Of a stretch of DNA of 64,000 bases, positions 49,317 to 57,887 are shown piece after piece. The notes beneath the pieces were generated by a model. That model searched no databases, was not told where the DNA came from, and saw only the letters and a program-made list of their open reading frames with translations. This stretch comes from DASSBQ01 sp040981125 (GTDB taxonomy: Bacteria > Nitrospirota > Nitrospiria > Nitrospirales > Nitrospiraceae), in NCBI GenBank assembly GCA_040981125.1, contig JANRMQ010000002.1, forward strand, positions 1 through 64,000, written 5' to 3'. How positions within the stretch are numbered: the stretch's first letter is position 1; every line of letters begins with the position of its first letter. Made by a program: the position numbers and the translations under genes.

Positions 49317-51662
49317 CTATCGCTGTCTCGCGACGCCCGCCGCCATCGCCGACCCGGCGGACGGAAGACAGGCCTGGAGATTGTCATAGCCTTTGGCCGC
49401 GAGTGTTTCAAACCGGACCGGCTGTCCACCTGGCGAAGTCACCAGGCCGGCGCTGTACGACTTCAGCAAGGCGAGATCAGGATGCTCGGCCCATTGCTGT
49501 GGAGAGAGGTCGAGCCTCTGCAATGACGCGGCCGGCGGCATCGGCGCCTCCGGTCGTTCATGCGCTCCTAGACTCCACATTTCCAATCGAAAAAGAATGC
49601 GTTCGGCACAGTCTCGCATCGAGGTCCGGACCCGATCAGGGCTCCCGTGGAGAAAATTCGGCGGAAAGGGCAGCTCTTCGTGATGGCACTGCGCGCAATA
49701 TCGGTGGAAGACCCTGAGGGCCGGCGGAAGGTTCCGGTCGTGATCGACGCCGGCGCGATCATGCCGTCGCTGATCCGTCATGGCGACGGCCGGCGGCATC
49801 TCGTCGGTGTCTTCGCAACACCAGCTCAAAGGCGGCATCCCAAGCTCGCTCCACAAAGCCTTCATCACACCGGCTCGTCGAAAGGGCTTCCGTGCGAACA
49901 CATCGGATGTTCCCATCAGCGTCTTGCGCGCCATCTTGTCGATTGCCTGATCGACGGCGGCATAATCATCCACGACGGTCATCACGGCGGAGCCGGCAGA
50001 CAGAACCTCTGTCCGACCGGCTTGTCCCGCATGATCTAACCCCCGGACTTCGAACGTCAGTTCCTTGATCCTACGTCCATCTGCAAGTCGTCCATTCAGA
50101 CGCGGATTGTCCTGCACGAAGCTCACTCTTCCGCTGTGCCGGCCCGCACTGGATGCGAGCGCCCCCCCGGCGATCTTCAGGCCGAGCACCTCATTGTCAT
50201 GGCCGGTCGCAAGGCGGTCGATCGTACCGTTGAGCACCACACTCGCTTTCATGTAGAGGACCCCTTCCATCGAGAAGCCGCTGCCGGTCTCCGTGCTGTC
50301 CGGTTCTCGACAGCGAAAGACGACTCGGTCCACGGCCCCGCCGCCGGTTCTCACATCGGCCTCGCACCGGCTGTCATATCGACGAACGGAAACAGCGGAT
50401 CCGGAGGCCTGCCGGGAAAGAAACCGATCCAGCCGTTCGACATCGATGTCTGCAAGAAACCCGGACAGACCGGCAACGACCCGGTCCGCCGGCTCGTGCG
50501 CCGCCGCTGAGATCGACCACACCGCCGATGGTTCTCTGGTGATCGTGGGTTCAAACACAGACCGTATCTTTGCCCGCTCGGTTGTCGCACCGTCCAGCGG
50601 ATTACGATTCAGCAAATCGGCGTTGGGAATCCGAAGACCCGCAGGCCATTTCTCGTTCCATCCGGTGATCAAACCCGGAAGAAATTGCCGACGGTAGCGG
50701 GACGCGTGATTGAGAACCGGCGCGACGCCGGTGAGGCGGGATTGCAGAATGAAGCGAAACAAGTCCGCTCGACAGCGAACGGAGTCGTGGGACGATCGAA
50801 CTTGCTCGCACCCGTCCCGCCAGACCAACTGATAAACCGACAATTCGTTGGCTCGGTCCGTGGCCTCATCGATCGCATTGGGAATATCGATCCCTTGACG
50901 CAGTGGGAAGCGGTAAAACTCCGCGCGCTGCCGTTCGAGTAATGCGGCGATGGTCGGATTCGCGTTGGTCTCTTCCCATAGCGGCCGCGAGAAGATCGGG
51001 CTCTGGTTTTGATGACAGGCCGTACAGAGCGCCCGATTGGCATACAAGACCTTCGGCGTTTTGCCGGGACCATAATCCCGCACGATTTGAAATTCGAATC
51101 GGCCGGCCGCCTCGTTGTAGCTGATGACTTCCAGAATCTCGGTTTTTTCCTGATAGCCCAGAAACAAGCGATCTTTGAGGAACAGGCCGGAGGAGCCGGC
51201 CCGCATCAGCGGCTCGGTATCGACCGCGACGACGGCTCGCGGGTACGTGAAATACTCGGGTTTGGCTGCATGCCTCTGCAGCGAGCGATTCAGCGGAATC
51301 AATACCCGTTTGAGAGGTGACATCCCATCCACCGAGCCCAATTCCTGTTCAATCTTCTCGACCAGCGCCGTGAATGGAAACGGAACCCGGTAGACCCTCC
51401 GCGCCCCTTGCCGTTCGGTCACGACATAGTCGAAGAGAGAACGCCCCACCGCCGGCACATCCTGTCCCGGATCGGCCGGATTGATGACCCACTCCGCTTC
51501 CCGCGCCTGTGCTCGGACGACCTGGTCCGCCCGCGCCTGTGAGAGGAGGAATCGTTCGCCGTGCTTCGGGCCATAGACCGTCGCCATCATGATCATCCCC
51601 ACGCCGATGATGAGGAGGATCATCGGCGACAGCACGTTCATCGACCGGCCAGCCTTTCCCAT
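49317..51662 (-). CDS. Large membrane-anchored c-type cytochrome, two CxxCH (C)
   Basis: The protein has 781 residues. A hydrophobic anchor lies at ~10-28. Heme motifs are CTACH at 213-217 and CAQCH at 656-660, 440 residues apart, a spacing unlike A and B. LCTACHQNQSPIFSRPLWEE precedes a large central region without heme. HHEELPFPPNFLHGS after heme 2 recalls planctomycete-type cytochromes. It is the third gene of the five-gene unit, 19 bp after the lipoprotein gene. I do not recognise a named family. A second start (MNVLSPM, 7 residues in) is possible. Confidence 0.8.
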   Translation of the reverse strand: MGKAGRSMNVLSPMILLIIGVGMIMMATVYGPKHGERFLLSQARADQVVRAQAREAEWVINPADPGQDVPAVGRSLFDYVVTERQGARRVYRVPFPFTALVEKIEQELGSVDGMSPLKRVLIPLNRSLQRHAAKPEYFTYPRAVVAVDTEPLMRAGSSGLFLKDRLFLGYQEKTEILEVISYNEAAGRFEFQIVRDYGPGKTPKVLYANRALCTACHQNQSPIFSRPLWEETNANPTIAALLERQRAEFYRFPLRQGIDIPNAIDEATDRANELSVYQLVWRDGCEQVRSSHDSVRCRADLFRFILQSRLTGVAPVLNHASRYRRQFLPGLITGWNEKWPAGLRIPNADLLNRNPLDGATTERAKIRSVFEPTITREPSAVWSISAAAHEPADRVVAGLSGFLADIDVERLDRFLSRQASGSAVSVRRYDSRCEADVRTGGGAVDRVVFRCREPDSTETGSGFSMEGVLYMKASVVLNGTIDRLATGHDNEVLGLKIAGGALASSAGRHSGRVSFVQDNPRLNGRLADGRRIKELTFEVRGLDHAGQAGRTEVLSAGSAVMTVVDDYAAVDQAIDKMARKTLMGTSDVFARKPFRRAGVMKALWSELGMPPLSWCCEDTDEMPPAVAMTDQRRHDRAGVDHDRNLPPALRVFHRYCAQCHHEELPFPPNFLHGSPDRVRTSMRDCAERILFRLEMWSLGAHERPEAPMPPAASLQRLDLSPQQWAEHPDLALLKSYSAGLVTSPGGQPVRFETLAAKGYDNLQACLPSAGSAMAAGVARQR

Positions 51663-51681
51663 GGCGCTTCACGAGGCGCCG

Positions 51682-52554
51682 CTACTTCGCCATTGCCGTC
51701 GTCCGTTGCGGTCCGATCCAACAGTCCTCGTGAACCAGGCCGCCGGCCTGAAACGGCCCCGAATCTTTCTCCGCTACGTCCGGGTTATAGAGCGTAAAGT
51801 TCAAGACGAACAATTTCTTCATGTAGGCGCGCCCCAAATAGAATCCCGGCCGGACCATGCGAATCTCGTCACGAATCTCAAAGCCGTCCCGCCCGGCCAG
51901 CGCATCCGGCTTTTCCCGATATCCCGGAAGATCATCGGTAAACGCATAGTCGATGATGATGGATTCCCGGCGCCCATCCAACAAGCTTTGCCCGCAATAG
52001 AGTTTCGCGGGGAAGAGCAACCAGGTATCCTTTCCATCCACCTCGAGCTTCTGGATGGACCCGACATCCGGCCCCACCAACGGTTTCAGAATAGTCAGAT
52101 CGTTGATCCGATTCCGCAAGATGCGATGAGGTCGGTCGAACACCTTGCCTTTCCACACCGCCTCCGCTACATGCTCGAGCTTGGCCGTCTTCAAATTCAC
52201 CACGAGTCCTTTCAGGCCGCCCCCCACGATTTCGGCAAAGCGCGCGCGCCCGCTGCTGCCTGCTGGGAAAAAGGCCTGCCCTTGGTATGGTCCGTCCGGA
52301 ATAGGACCGGCGGTCAAGCGCGCGTAGATTTGATCGACCTGTTCTTGGGTCGCGGCTTCCAGATTGGCGGGCGTGATCTTCATGAGATCGGCCGGGATCA
52401 GCGGCAGGTCATGCTCGAGACGAGCGAAGTCGATTTTGTCGGCATACCTCTCCCCGCTTTCCCCGAATTTCACCGGAGGCGGAGCCCCACGGTCGCAACC
52501 GGCCAGGAGCGCCAGGAACAACGTCCCATAGACCAGCGAGTCATATCGTCTCAT
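51682..52554 (-). CDS. Lipoprotein of the cytochrome operon
   Basis: The start is ATG 52554, where a short lipoprotein signal begins and ends at LLAGC (Cys20); the open frame goes 11 codons further upstream without a signal. The 290-residue protein has no CxxCH. Its middle is beta-rich (FAEIVGGGLKGLVVNLKTAK, TWLLFPAKLYCGQSLLDG) and its end carries FQAGGLVHEDCWIG. Three later cysteine positions might form disulfides. I do not know the family. Position between two cytochromes, with 38-bp and 19-bp gaps, argues that it is a structural or assembly partner at the membrane. Confidence 0.75.
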   Translation of the reverse strand: MRRYDSLVYGTLFLALLAGCDRGAPPPVKFGESGERYADKIDFARLEHDLPLIPADLMKITPANLEAATQEQVDQIYARLTAGPIPDGPYQGQAFFPAGSSGRARFAEIVGGGLKGLVVNLKTAKLEHVAEAVWKGKVFDRPHRILRNRINDLTILKPLVGPDVGSIQKLEVDGKDTWLLFPAKLYCGQSLLDGRRESIIIDYAFTDDLPGYREKPDALAGRDGFEIRDEIRMVRPGFYLGRAYMKKLFVLNFTLYNPDVAEKDSGPFQAGGLVHEDCWIGPQRTTAMAK

Positions 52555-52592
52555 GATCTGCCTCCTCGAGAGAGAAGAGCGGCACATCCGCT

Positions 52593-55031
52593 TTATAATG
52601 TCGCCAAAAATGCGATGAGGGCCTGTTTATCTTTATCCGGCAAGTCCTCGCCAAAACGGTGTCCGTCATCTTCCCGCAACATTACGCTATTGCTGTAGAC
52701 CTCGCGCAACTCCGCGCCGATCGTCAGCAGATTCTTGGGATTCAGCATGAGGTCCTTGCCCTGTTCCCGAATCATGGCCGACACGGCTTTGCCCTTCTCC
52801 GGACCGTACCGAGCGACATACTTGGCTTCAAGTTTGCCGAACTCGACCTTTGACAACACCAGGTCGCCGGCAAATTCCTTATGGCGGAAATTTCCGATGC
52901 GCGACGACGGCGTGCCCTTGGGGAAGACGATGGTCGCATCGACATACCGGTCAACCTCGCGGTCGGAGAGTTTGGGAAGCAGCTTAATGATGACGTCCCG
53001 ATTGAATAGGGTGATTTTCGGGACCCGCTTGCCGGGGTTGAGCAGATCGTTCATGGACGCCTTATAGAGCTTGAATCGCCCTTCTACGCTCGGATCGAAG
53101 GGCCAGCAGGCGGGTGGATCCGACAAGCGCGTCAGGTTTGTTTCATCGACATAGGGCGCATTGTAATGCTCGTCTTCCGGCCCTCCGCAAAGTTCGGGGC
53201 CGATGGCGTTGTTATGCATGAACGGCGCATGGGCCCACAGGCTCAGAAGCGAAATATTGCGATAGTAGCCGCGGCCGCCGTCGGAAGGTTCCCGGATATT
53301 CGGGTCCGGGGGCTTGGCGCGCAGGGTTTCGGATCCATATTCCGCCCAGATATGCCCTGCCATATGGTTGGAATGCAGCGCGCGGCCTCGATTGGTCCCC
53401 ACTTCGGTGACGGGCGTGAGATTGTCGTTCCCCATCCAATCGATCCGGACGCCTTTGTCCGCGGGATCCGAAGAGACCTGACGAAAATTACGCGATTCGA
53501 ACGGTTCCGATTGACTGGAATGGCAGCGCGCGCAGTTCTTCGCAAAGACCTGTCGTCCTCGCTCGACGGCGCCTGAGCCGAATTCCTTGTCCAACTGTTC
53601 AGCCAAATCGCGGTTGTCCTTCAGTCCGCGCGCTCGGTAGAGATCCGACGGCCCGGCCGAAGCGAGAAACTCGAAAATATTGATGAGCCGGTCCTCGATT
53701 GCACGGAATTGCGGGCAATCACGCCGCGCTTGTCCGATCTCGAACGGCGTTTGTCCGAAGCCCCGCTGCGTCGGGTCCAGTTGACGCATGTCGGTGAGGT
53801 GGTTGACCCATGATTCTTCCGAACAGCTCCCGATATTGAAATATACGCGTTGAACCGCCTCAAGCGCGCCGATGCTGTCCTCCCCGCCCTTGAGGATCTG
53901 GTGGACCTGTTCCTCCCTCTGTCCTCTCTCCCAGCATTTGCCCGCCCGTCCGGCCTCGCACCAACATTGCCGTTCGTCTCCGCCCGCCGGGCATTGGGTC
54001 ACCTTCCGCCATTTGATGATGACCTGCGGATGCGTGGGCCGCTTGGAGAGATTGATCAGAGCATTGATCGTTCCCGGATTATCGATCTGGTCGGTTGGAA
54101 TCGCCGATGTGTCCACAATGCCGGGTCGCGCATGGCCGAAGACCTGATATTCGATCGATCGCGGATCCATGCCGGAGCCTAAGATCTGCGAGAACCGTGA
54201 ATACTGATTTCCCACCGTGCCGGAAATGTTCTCATGCTTCGGATGCGCGGGATTTTTCGGCGGGTTCAATGGATTGAAGGCGATGTGACAGGACCCGCAA
54301 GAAATCCCGACCAGGAACGGCGGTTCGATCGACCCATCCGTAATCCGGCTCCGCATGGGTTGGGTCTCATCCGCCGGCTTGACCCGTTCGTTATAGCCGG
54401 TCCAGGTTCCCAGTCTGCCTTTGTTGGTATGGCGCCATTGTTCTTTGTCGAACCGCGGGTTGGGAAATTTACGAATGCCCATCGCGCCGGTCGAGGTGCC
54501 GAATCGCAAGTCGCACGGCGACTGCCGTTGATCCTTGGGGCCATGCGGATCATTCGCGGCCGGCGCGGCATCCTTGAATTGGCAAGCCGGATCTTCGTAG
54601 CCCTCCTTGCCGACATAGCTCAACAAGATCTCGTCGCCCGGACAATAATCGAACCCATACGTCTCTTCCTCGCTCCTTGCAGGGCAACTCGGATCGCCCG
54701 GTTTGCAGCAATCCGGATCATTGATCAACCCCCAGCGGGTAAACCGCTGTTCGCGGTTGTTGCTCGCCAGCACACGATACCAATCCACCATGACGCCGAA
54801 CCGCTGAGGATAGACGTACGTAAAAAATCGTTCGTTTCCCGCTGTGGCTTTGAACCAGATTTCCGCCCCTGCCCGCTCGGAATCATCGAGATCTCCTCCG
54901 CCGTAGCGAAAGCCGGATTGGTGTTCTATCTTCTGGGATCCGGCGGACGAATCCGCCGTGTCTTTACCGCTCACCATCCCGACCAATCCGATCCCCAGGA
55001 TGACGCCGGCGGCAATCATGACAGATTTCAT
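52593..55031 (-). CDS. Large membrane-anchored diheme c-type cytochrome (D)
   Basis: The protein has 812 residues and is the first gene of the five-gene unit. The N-terminus (MKSVMIAAGVILGIGLVGMV) is a signal anchor. Heme motifs: CGSCH (245-249) and CARCH (500-504). The region after heme 2 includes WAHAPFMHNNAIGPELCGGP, a variant of the APYLHNGSVP signature of A and B, so this is a distant, larger relative. Extra cysteines (PDCCKPGDPSCPA, QCWCEAGRAGKCW) may form disulfides. The conserved residues suggest the same diheme fold with large insertions. Its substrate is unknown. Confidence 0.83.
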   Translation of the reverse strand: MKSVMIAAGVILGIGLVGMVSGKDTADSSAGSQKIEHQSGFRYGGGDLDDSERAGAEIWFKATAGNERFFTYVYPQRFGVMVDWYRVLASNNREQRFTRWGLINDPDCCKPGDPSCPARSEEETYGFDYCPGDEILLSYVGKEGYEDPACQFKDAAPAANDPHGPKDQRQSPCDLRFGTSTGAMGIRKFPNPRFDKEQWRHTNKGRLGTWTGYNERVKPADETQPMRSRITDGSIEPPFLVGISCGSCHIAFNPLNPPKNPAHPKHENISGTVGNQYSRFSQILGSGMDPRSIEYQVFGHARPGIVDTSAIPTDQIDNPGTINALINLSKRPTHPQVIIKWRKVTQCPAGGDERQCWCEAGRAGKCWERGQREEQVHQILKGGEDSIGALEAVQRVYFNIGSCSEESWVNHLTDMRQLDPTQRGFGQTPFEIGQARRDCPQFRAIEDRLINIFEFLASAGPSDLYRARGLKDNRDLAEQLDKEFGSGAVERGRQVFAKNCARCHSSQSEPFESRNFRQVSSDPADKGVRIDWMGNDNLTPVTEVGTNRGRALHSNHMAGHIWAEYGSETLRAKPPDPNIREPSDGGRGYYRNISLLSLWAHAPFMHNNAIGPELCGGPEDEHYNAPYVDETNLTRLSDPPACWPFDPSVEGRFKLYKASMNDLLNPGKRVPKITLFNRDVIIKLLPKLSDREVDRYVDATIVFPKGTPSSRIGNFRHKEFAGDLVLSKVEFGKLEAKYVARYGPEKGKAVSAMIREQGKDLMLNPKNLLTIGAELREVYSNSVMLREDDGHRFGEDLPDKDKQALIAFLATL

Positions 55032-55436
55032 GGTCCCCCCTCTTCAGCAGAATTCGCCCGGTGATGTCGCGCACACGTGATCCTCGCCGGTGCGAAGAAC
55101 GGCGTCCCTAAAAGGACACTCGCCGTTCCGCGGATCCCCGCCCACGACGTGATGGTCACGGCATCGAATGGAAGCCCTGTCGAGCGGGCTCTCCTCGATT
55201 CATTTACTCTAGTGCGAGGAAGCAAGCATTCTGCCTGGATGCCGCAATGCGTATTTCCATCAGAATTTCAAAGACATGAAACGAAACGAGATAAAGGCAG
55301 GATCAATGGAACTGTATCTAACCGGATCATTGTGTATCTAAGTGGATAATCACGGGTGGACATCGGCATCTCTCCGATTTGCGCCCGCGCCGCCATGCGT
55401 CAATCTGACACAAGGCACTCCTTCTGAAGCTACTGA
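55032..55436. other. Promoter region of the cytochrome operon
   Basis: About 400 bp without a supported gene, AT-richer around 55260-55350 (TGTATCTAACCGGATCATTG), a plausible promoter area. No inverted repeat of operator size stands out. Confidence 0.45.
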
Positions 55437-55898
55437 CTATTGCCAACCGCTTACCTCATACCCCTTCTCTTTAAGACAACGCTCCATAGAGGCGGTGAAG
55501 CGCGCATCCGGTTGAAGCGGCTTATACGCCCCTCCAATCGTCCCCAACACGCCTCCGATGACCGCCCCGGCCGCGGCGCCGATGGCGACACCCGTTGGCC
55601 CTCCGACCAGCCCGGTGGCGGCTCCGACGGCGGCTCCTCCGACCACACCGATCGTTCCTCCGGCGGCGGCATTGCCGCTCCGGTTCGTCCCATCCTTGAT
55701 TCCCGCCCGCTCGCTCTTCTCTCGGCACGCATCCACTTCCCGTTCAGCCGCGTCTTTACCGTATAGAAGAAGCCGATTGTTCGAGCGAAGAATCGGCTCC
55801 GGCCCTGCACAGGCCGCCATGCCCGTGAAGAAAATGAGGGCCAGAGCCACAAGGCTCATCGACCGTGGGACGAATCGCGGCGCCGCTCCTACTGCCAT
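55437..55898 (-). CDS. Glycine-zipper lipoprotein (2)
   Basis: The start is ATG 55898, which overlaps the stop of the upstream paralogue (ATGgcagTAG). The 153-residue product has a signal ending GMAAC (Cys30), a charged segment (LLYGKDAAEREVDACREKSE), then a glycine-zipper membrane hairpin with repeated AxxGxxxG (GGTIGVVGGAAVGAATGLVG). It ends CLKEKGYEVSGWQ, like its neighbour. Glycine-zipper proteins insert in or oligomerise on membranes. It probably arose by tandem duplication. Confidence 0.8.
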   Translation of the reverse strand: MAVGAAPRFVPRSMSLVALALIFFTGMAACAGPEPILRSNNRLLLYGKDAAEREVDACREKSERAGIKDGTNRSGNAAAGGTIGVVGGAAVGAATGLVGGPTGVAIGAAAGAVIGGVLGTIGGAYKPLQPDARFTASMERCLKEKGYEVSGWQ

Positions 55899-56353
55899 CC
55901 CGATACTTCGTATCCTCTGTCCTGAAGACATCGATTGACGAAATTGACATAGGCTTGACTCGGTTGCGCGCTGCCGCTGCGGAACAATCCGCTGAGAAGA
56001 CCCCATACGGCGCCGGATGCCGCACCGATCAGGGAACCCTGGCCCGCCGCTCCTGAAATCGCTCCGCCGACGGCGCCGCTCGCGGCCCCGACACCGGCTC
56101 CGACCGCCGTACTTGTTGCGACTTGTCCGGCTTGACTCGTGGCCTCCTTGGCGCCGGCCGCCTCGGCCATGTCCCGGCACGCTTCGATGTCATCCTCAGC
56201 CGCATCCTTGCCCTTGGATTGAAACTGCTCATTCGGATAGAGAACAGGCGCGGGACCGGAGCAGGCGTCGAGGGCGAAAACCATGCAGGCGATGACCATT
56301 GTACGGAACGGCCCTGACCATTTCAGCCGGCACGAGGTCGAAGGCGCCGTCAT
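55889..56353 (-). CDS. Glycine-zipper lipoprotein (1)
   Basis: The protein has 154 residues. The signal ends FALDAC (Cys31). It carries the same layout as the next gene: GKDAAEDDIEACRDMAEAAG, then a glycine-zipper (STAVGAGVGAASGAVGGAIS), and a C-terminal CLQDRGYEVSGWQ. The end overlaps the start of its paralogue, so both are translated together. The upstream DUF167 gene overlaps its start by 4 bp. The pair probably forms a lipid-anchored, oligomerising envelope component. Confidence 0.8.
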   Translation of the reverse strand: MTAPSTSCRLKWSGPFRTMVIACMVFALDACSGPAPVLYPNEQFQSKGKDAAEDDIEACRDMAEAAGAKEATSQAGQVATSTAVGAGVGAASGAVGGAISGAAGQGSLIGAASGAVWGLLSGLFRSGSAQPSQAYVNFVNRCLQDRGYEVSGWQ

Positions 56354-56700
56354 GCCTGTTTCACCGGGAGAGGGAGAGCAAGCACGTCGCAGACCCGCTC
56401 GACCGAAAGTCCTTTCAGGAGCACGCGCTTGAGCCGGGACCCGTGTCCGGACAGCACCTGCACATCGGCGAGCGGAAGGCGGAAACGCTCCGCCAGAAAG
56501 CGGCGCAACTCGTCATTCGCCGCTCCCTGCACAGGCGGAGCAGCCAGACGAATTTTCAGCGAGTCACCATGTTGGCCGGCAAGTTCCGTGAGGGAGGCCT
56601 TGGGTTGGGCGTGAACCAATAGGACAGCTCCTCGATCGGTTTCGTAGACCAGCCGATGCGGTGTCAGATCCCTATCCTTTGATGTCCTGCACGGCGTCAC
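56350..56700 (-). CDS. DUF167 (YggU-like) protein
   Basis: The protein has 116 residues and one DUF167 domain: LLVHAQPKASLTELAGQHGD, LKIRLAAPPVQGAANDELRRFL and SGHGSRLKRVLLKG are its conserved blocks. The fold is small alpha/beta and its function is unknown. The start (ATG 56700) lies inside the decayed frame upstream by 29 bp; no later start codon gives the domain's first strand, so it is the best choice. It overlaps the glycine-zipper lipoprotein by 4 bp at its 3' end. Confidence 0.82.
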   Translation of the reverse strand: MTPCRTSKDRDLTPHRLVYETDRGAVLLVHAQPKASLTELAGQHGDSLKIRLAAPPVQGAANDELRRFLAERFRLPLADVQVLSGHGSRLKRVLLKGLSVERVCDVLALPLPVKQA

Positions 56701-56930
56701 GCATGTCCTGCAAGCGAGCGCTGAACAGGTCGAGGTGTGAGTCTCGCACAGCCTGATCGTCGCGATAGCGCCGGAGCGGCTTGAAAATCGTCCATGCCAC
56801 GCTGGTAGGCCTGCGGCGAGCGGGCCTCCTTGGCGCTGGTCTCAAGCATACCGGCCGGATTCATGATGGCCTCGGCGCTGGCGGTGCCTTTGGCTTGATC
56901 GAGGTACGTGCTCGCTTCTTCCTTCAGAAC
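56672..56930 (-). pseudogene. Frameshifted small helical protein downstream of the NorQ/CbbQ gene
   Basis: Two frames look coding by codon use. One gives VLKEEASTYLDQAKGTASAE then PAGMLETSAKEARSPQAYQR; the other gives KPLRRYRDDQAVRDSHLDLF then SARLQDMRDAVQDIKG and a TAG at 56672. Joined at about 56785 by one base they form a helical protein of ~85 residues. No start codon is evident beyond the end of the ATPase gene, which it overlaps. It is either a decayed gene or a sequencing frameshift in an operonic partner. I do not recognise the family. Confidence 0.45.
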
Positions 56931-57775
56931 ACGGCCTTCACCAGATCCAGGATGGTCCGTTGCATGTCGGGATCATCGGTAATCGGCCGCGCCAGCGCGA
57001 CATCGCAGGCGCGATCGGGCGCGACCCCGCGATTCATCAACATCCCGGCATAGATCAACAGGCGCGTGCTGACCCCCTCTTCAAGCCCGTGGTTCTTCAA
57101 ATTACGTATTTTCTGCCCCACTTTCACGAGCCGCTCGGCCAGCTCCGCGCTGATCCTTGCTTCGTGCGCCACCACGCGGCTTTCGACCTCCGGCGTCGGA
57201 TAATCGAACTCGATCGCCATGAATCGTTGCTTGGTACTCTGCTTCAAGTCCTTCAGCACGCTTTGATAGCCGGGGTTGTAGGAGATGACGAGCATGAAGT
57301 CATCGACCGCTTCCACCACCTGCCCCTTCTTTTCGAGCGGGAGCAGCCGCCGGTCGTCCGTGAGAGGATGAATAATCACGGTCGTGTCCTTGCGCGCCTC
57401 CACAATTTCGTCGAGATAGACGATCCCGCCATGCTTGACCCCCATCGTCAGGGGCCCGTCGATCCACACCGTTTCCTGCCCTTTCAAGAGATACCGGCCG
57501 ACCAAATCTGATGCCGTGAGATCTTCGTGGCAGGCCACGGTGATCAGCGGACGCCCGAGCCGGTGCGCCATGTGCTGCACGAAACGCGTCTTGCCGCAGC
57601 CCGTCGGCCCCTTCAGCATCACGGGCATCCGGCTTTGAGCGGCAATTGAAAACAGGCCGATCTCTCCTCGAACCTCCGCATAGAAAGGTTCGCGCACAAG
57701 ACGATATCGATCGATCCCGAGTTCTTGACCCTTCTGCGGTTGGGATGAGTCCATGCGGTTCAAGCGATCATTCAC
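56924..57775 (-). CDS. NorQ/CbbQ-type MoxR AAA+ ATPase
   Basis: The protein has 283 residues. It is a MoxR-group AAA+ ATPase: MLKGPTGCGKTRFVQHMAHR is Walker A, ITVACHEDLTASDLVGRYLL the family-specific region, GGIVYLDEIVEARKD Walker B, PLTDDRRLLPLEKKGQ and VISYNPGYQ sensor 1, and SVLKDLKQSTKQRF the arginine region. These ATPases remodel metal enzymes together with a VWA partner of the NorD/CbbO type; the best candidate here is the 1003-residue protein at 41.2 kb. No Rubisco or nitric oxide reductase gene lies in the window, so the target is open. ATG 57754 is an alternative start. Confidence 0.88.
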   Translation of the reverse strand: MNDRLNRMDSSQPQKGQELGIDRYRLVREPFYAEVRGEIGLFSIAAQSRMPVMLKGPTGCGKTRFVQHMAHRLGRPLITVACHEDLTASDLVGRYLLKGQETVWIDGPLTMGVKHGGIVYLDEIVEARKDTTVIIHPLTDDRRLLPLEKKGQVVEAVDDFMLVISYNPGYQSVLKDLKQSTKQRFMAIEFDYPTPEVESRVVAHEARISAELAERLVKVGQKIRNLKNHGLEEGVSTRLLIYAGMLMNRGVAPDRACDVALARPITDDPDMQRTILDLVKAVF

Positions 57776-57887
57776 GTGGGGTAGAGGGATGATTCATTCG
57801 CCACGATAAACGGAATGGCAAGGAAGATCAAGGTCAGAACAAACCGGAGAGTGCATCCAGGGCCGATCGGCACTACCTACGAGACCG

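Noticed and set aside
56924..57775. Rubisco activase role for the NorQ/CbbQ-type ATPase
   Set aside because: No Rubisco gene is present, and this ATPase family has several targets.
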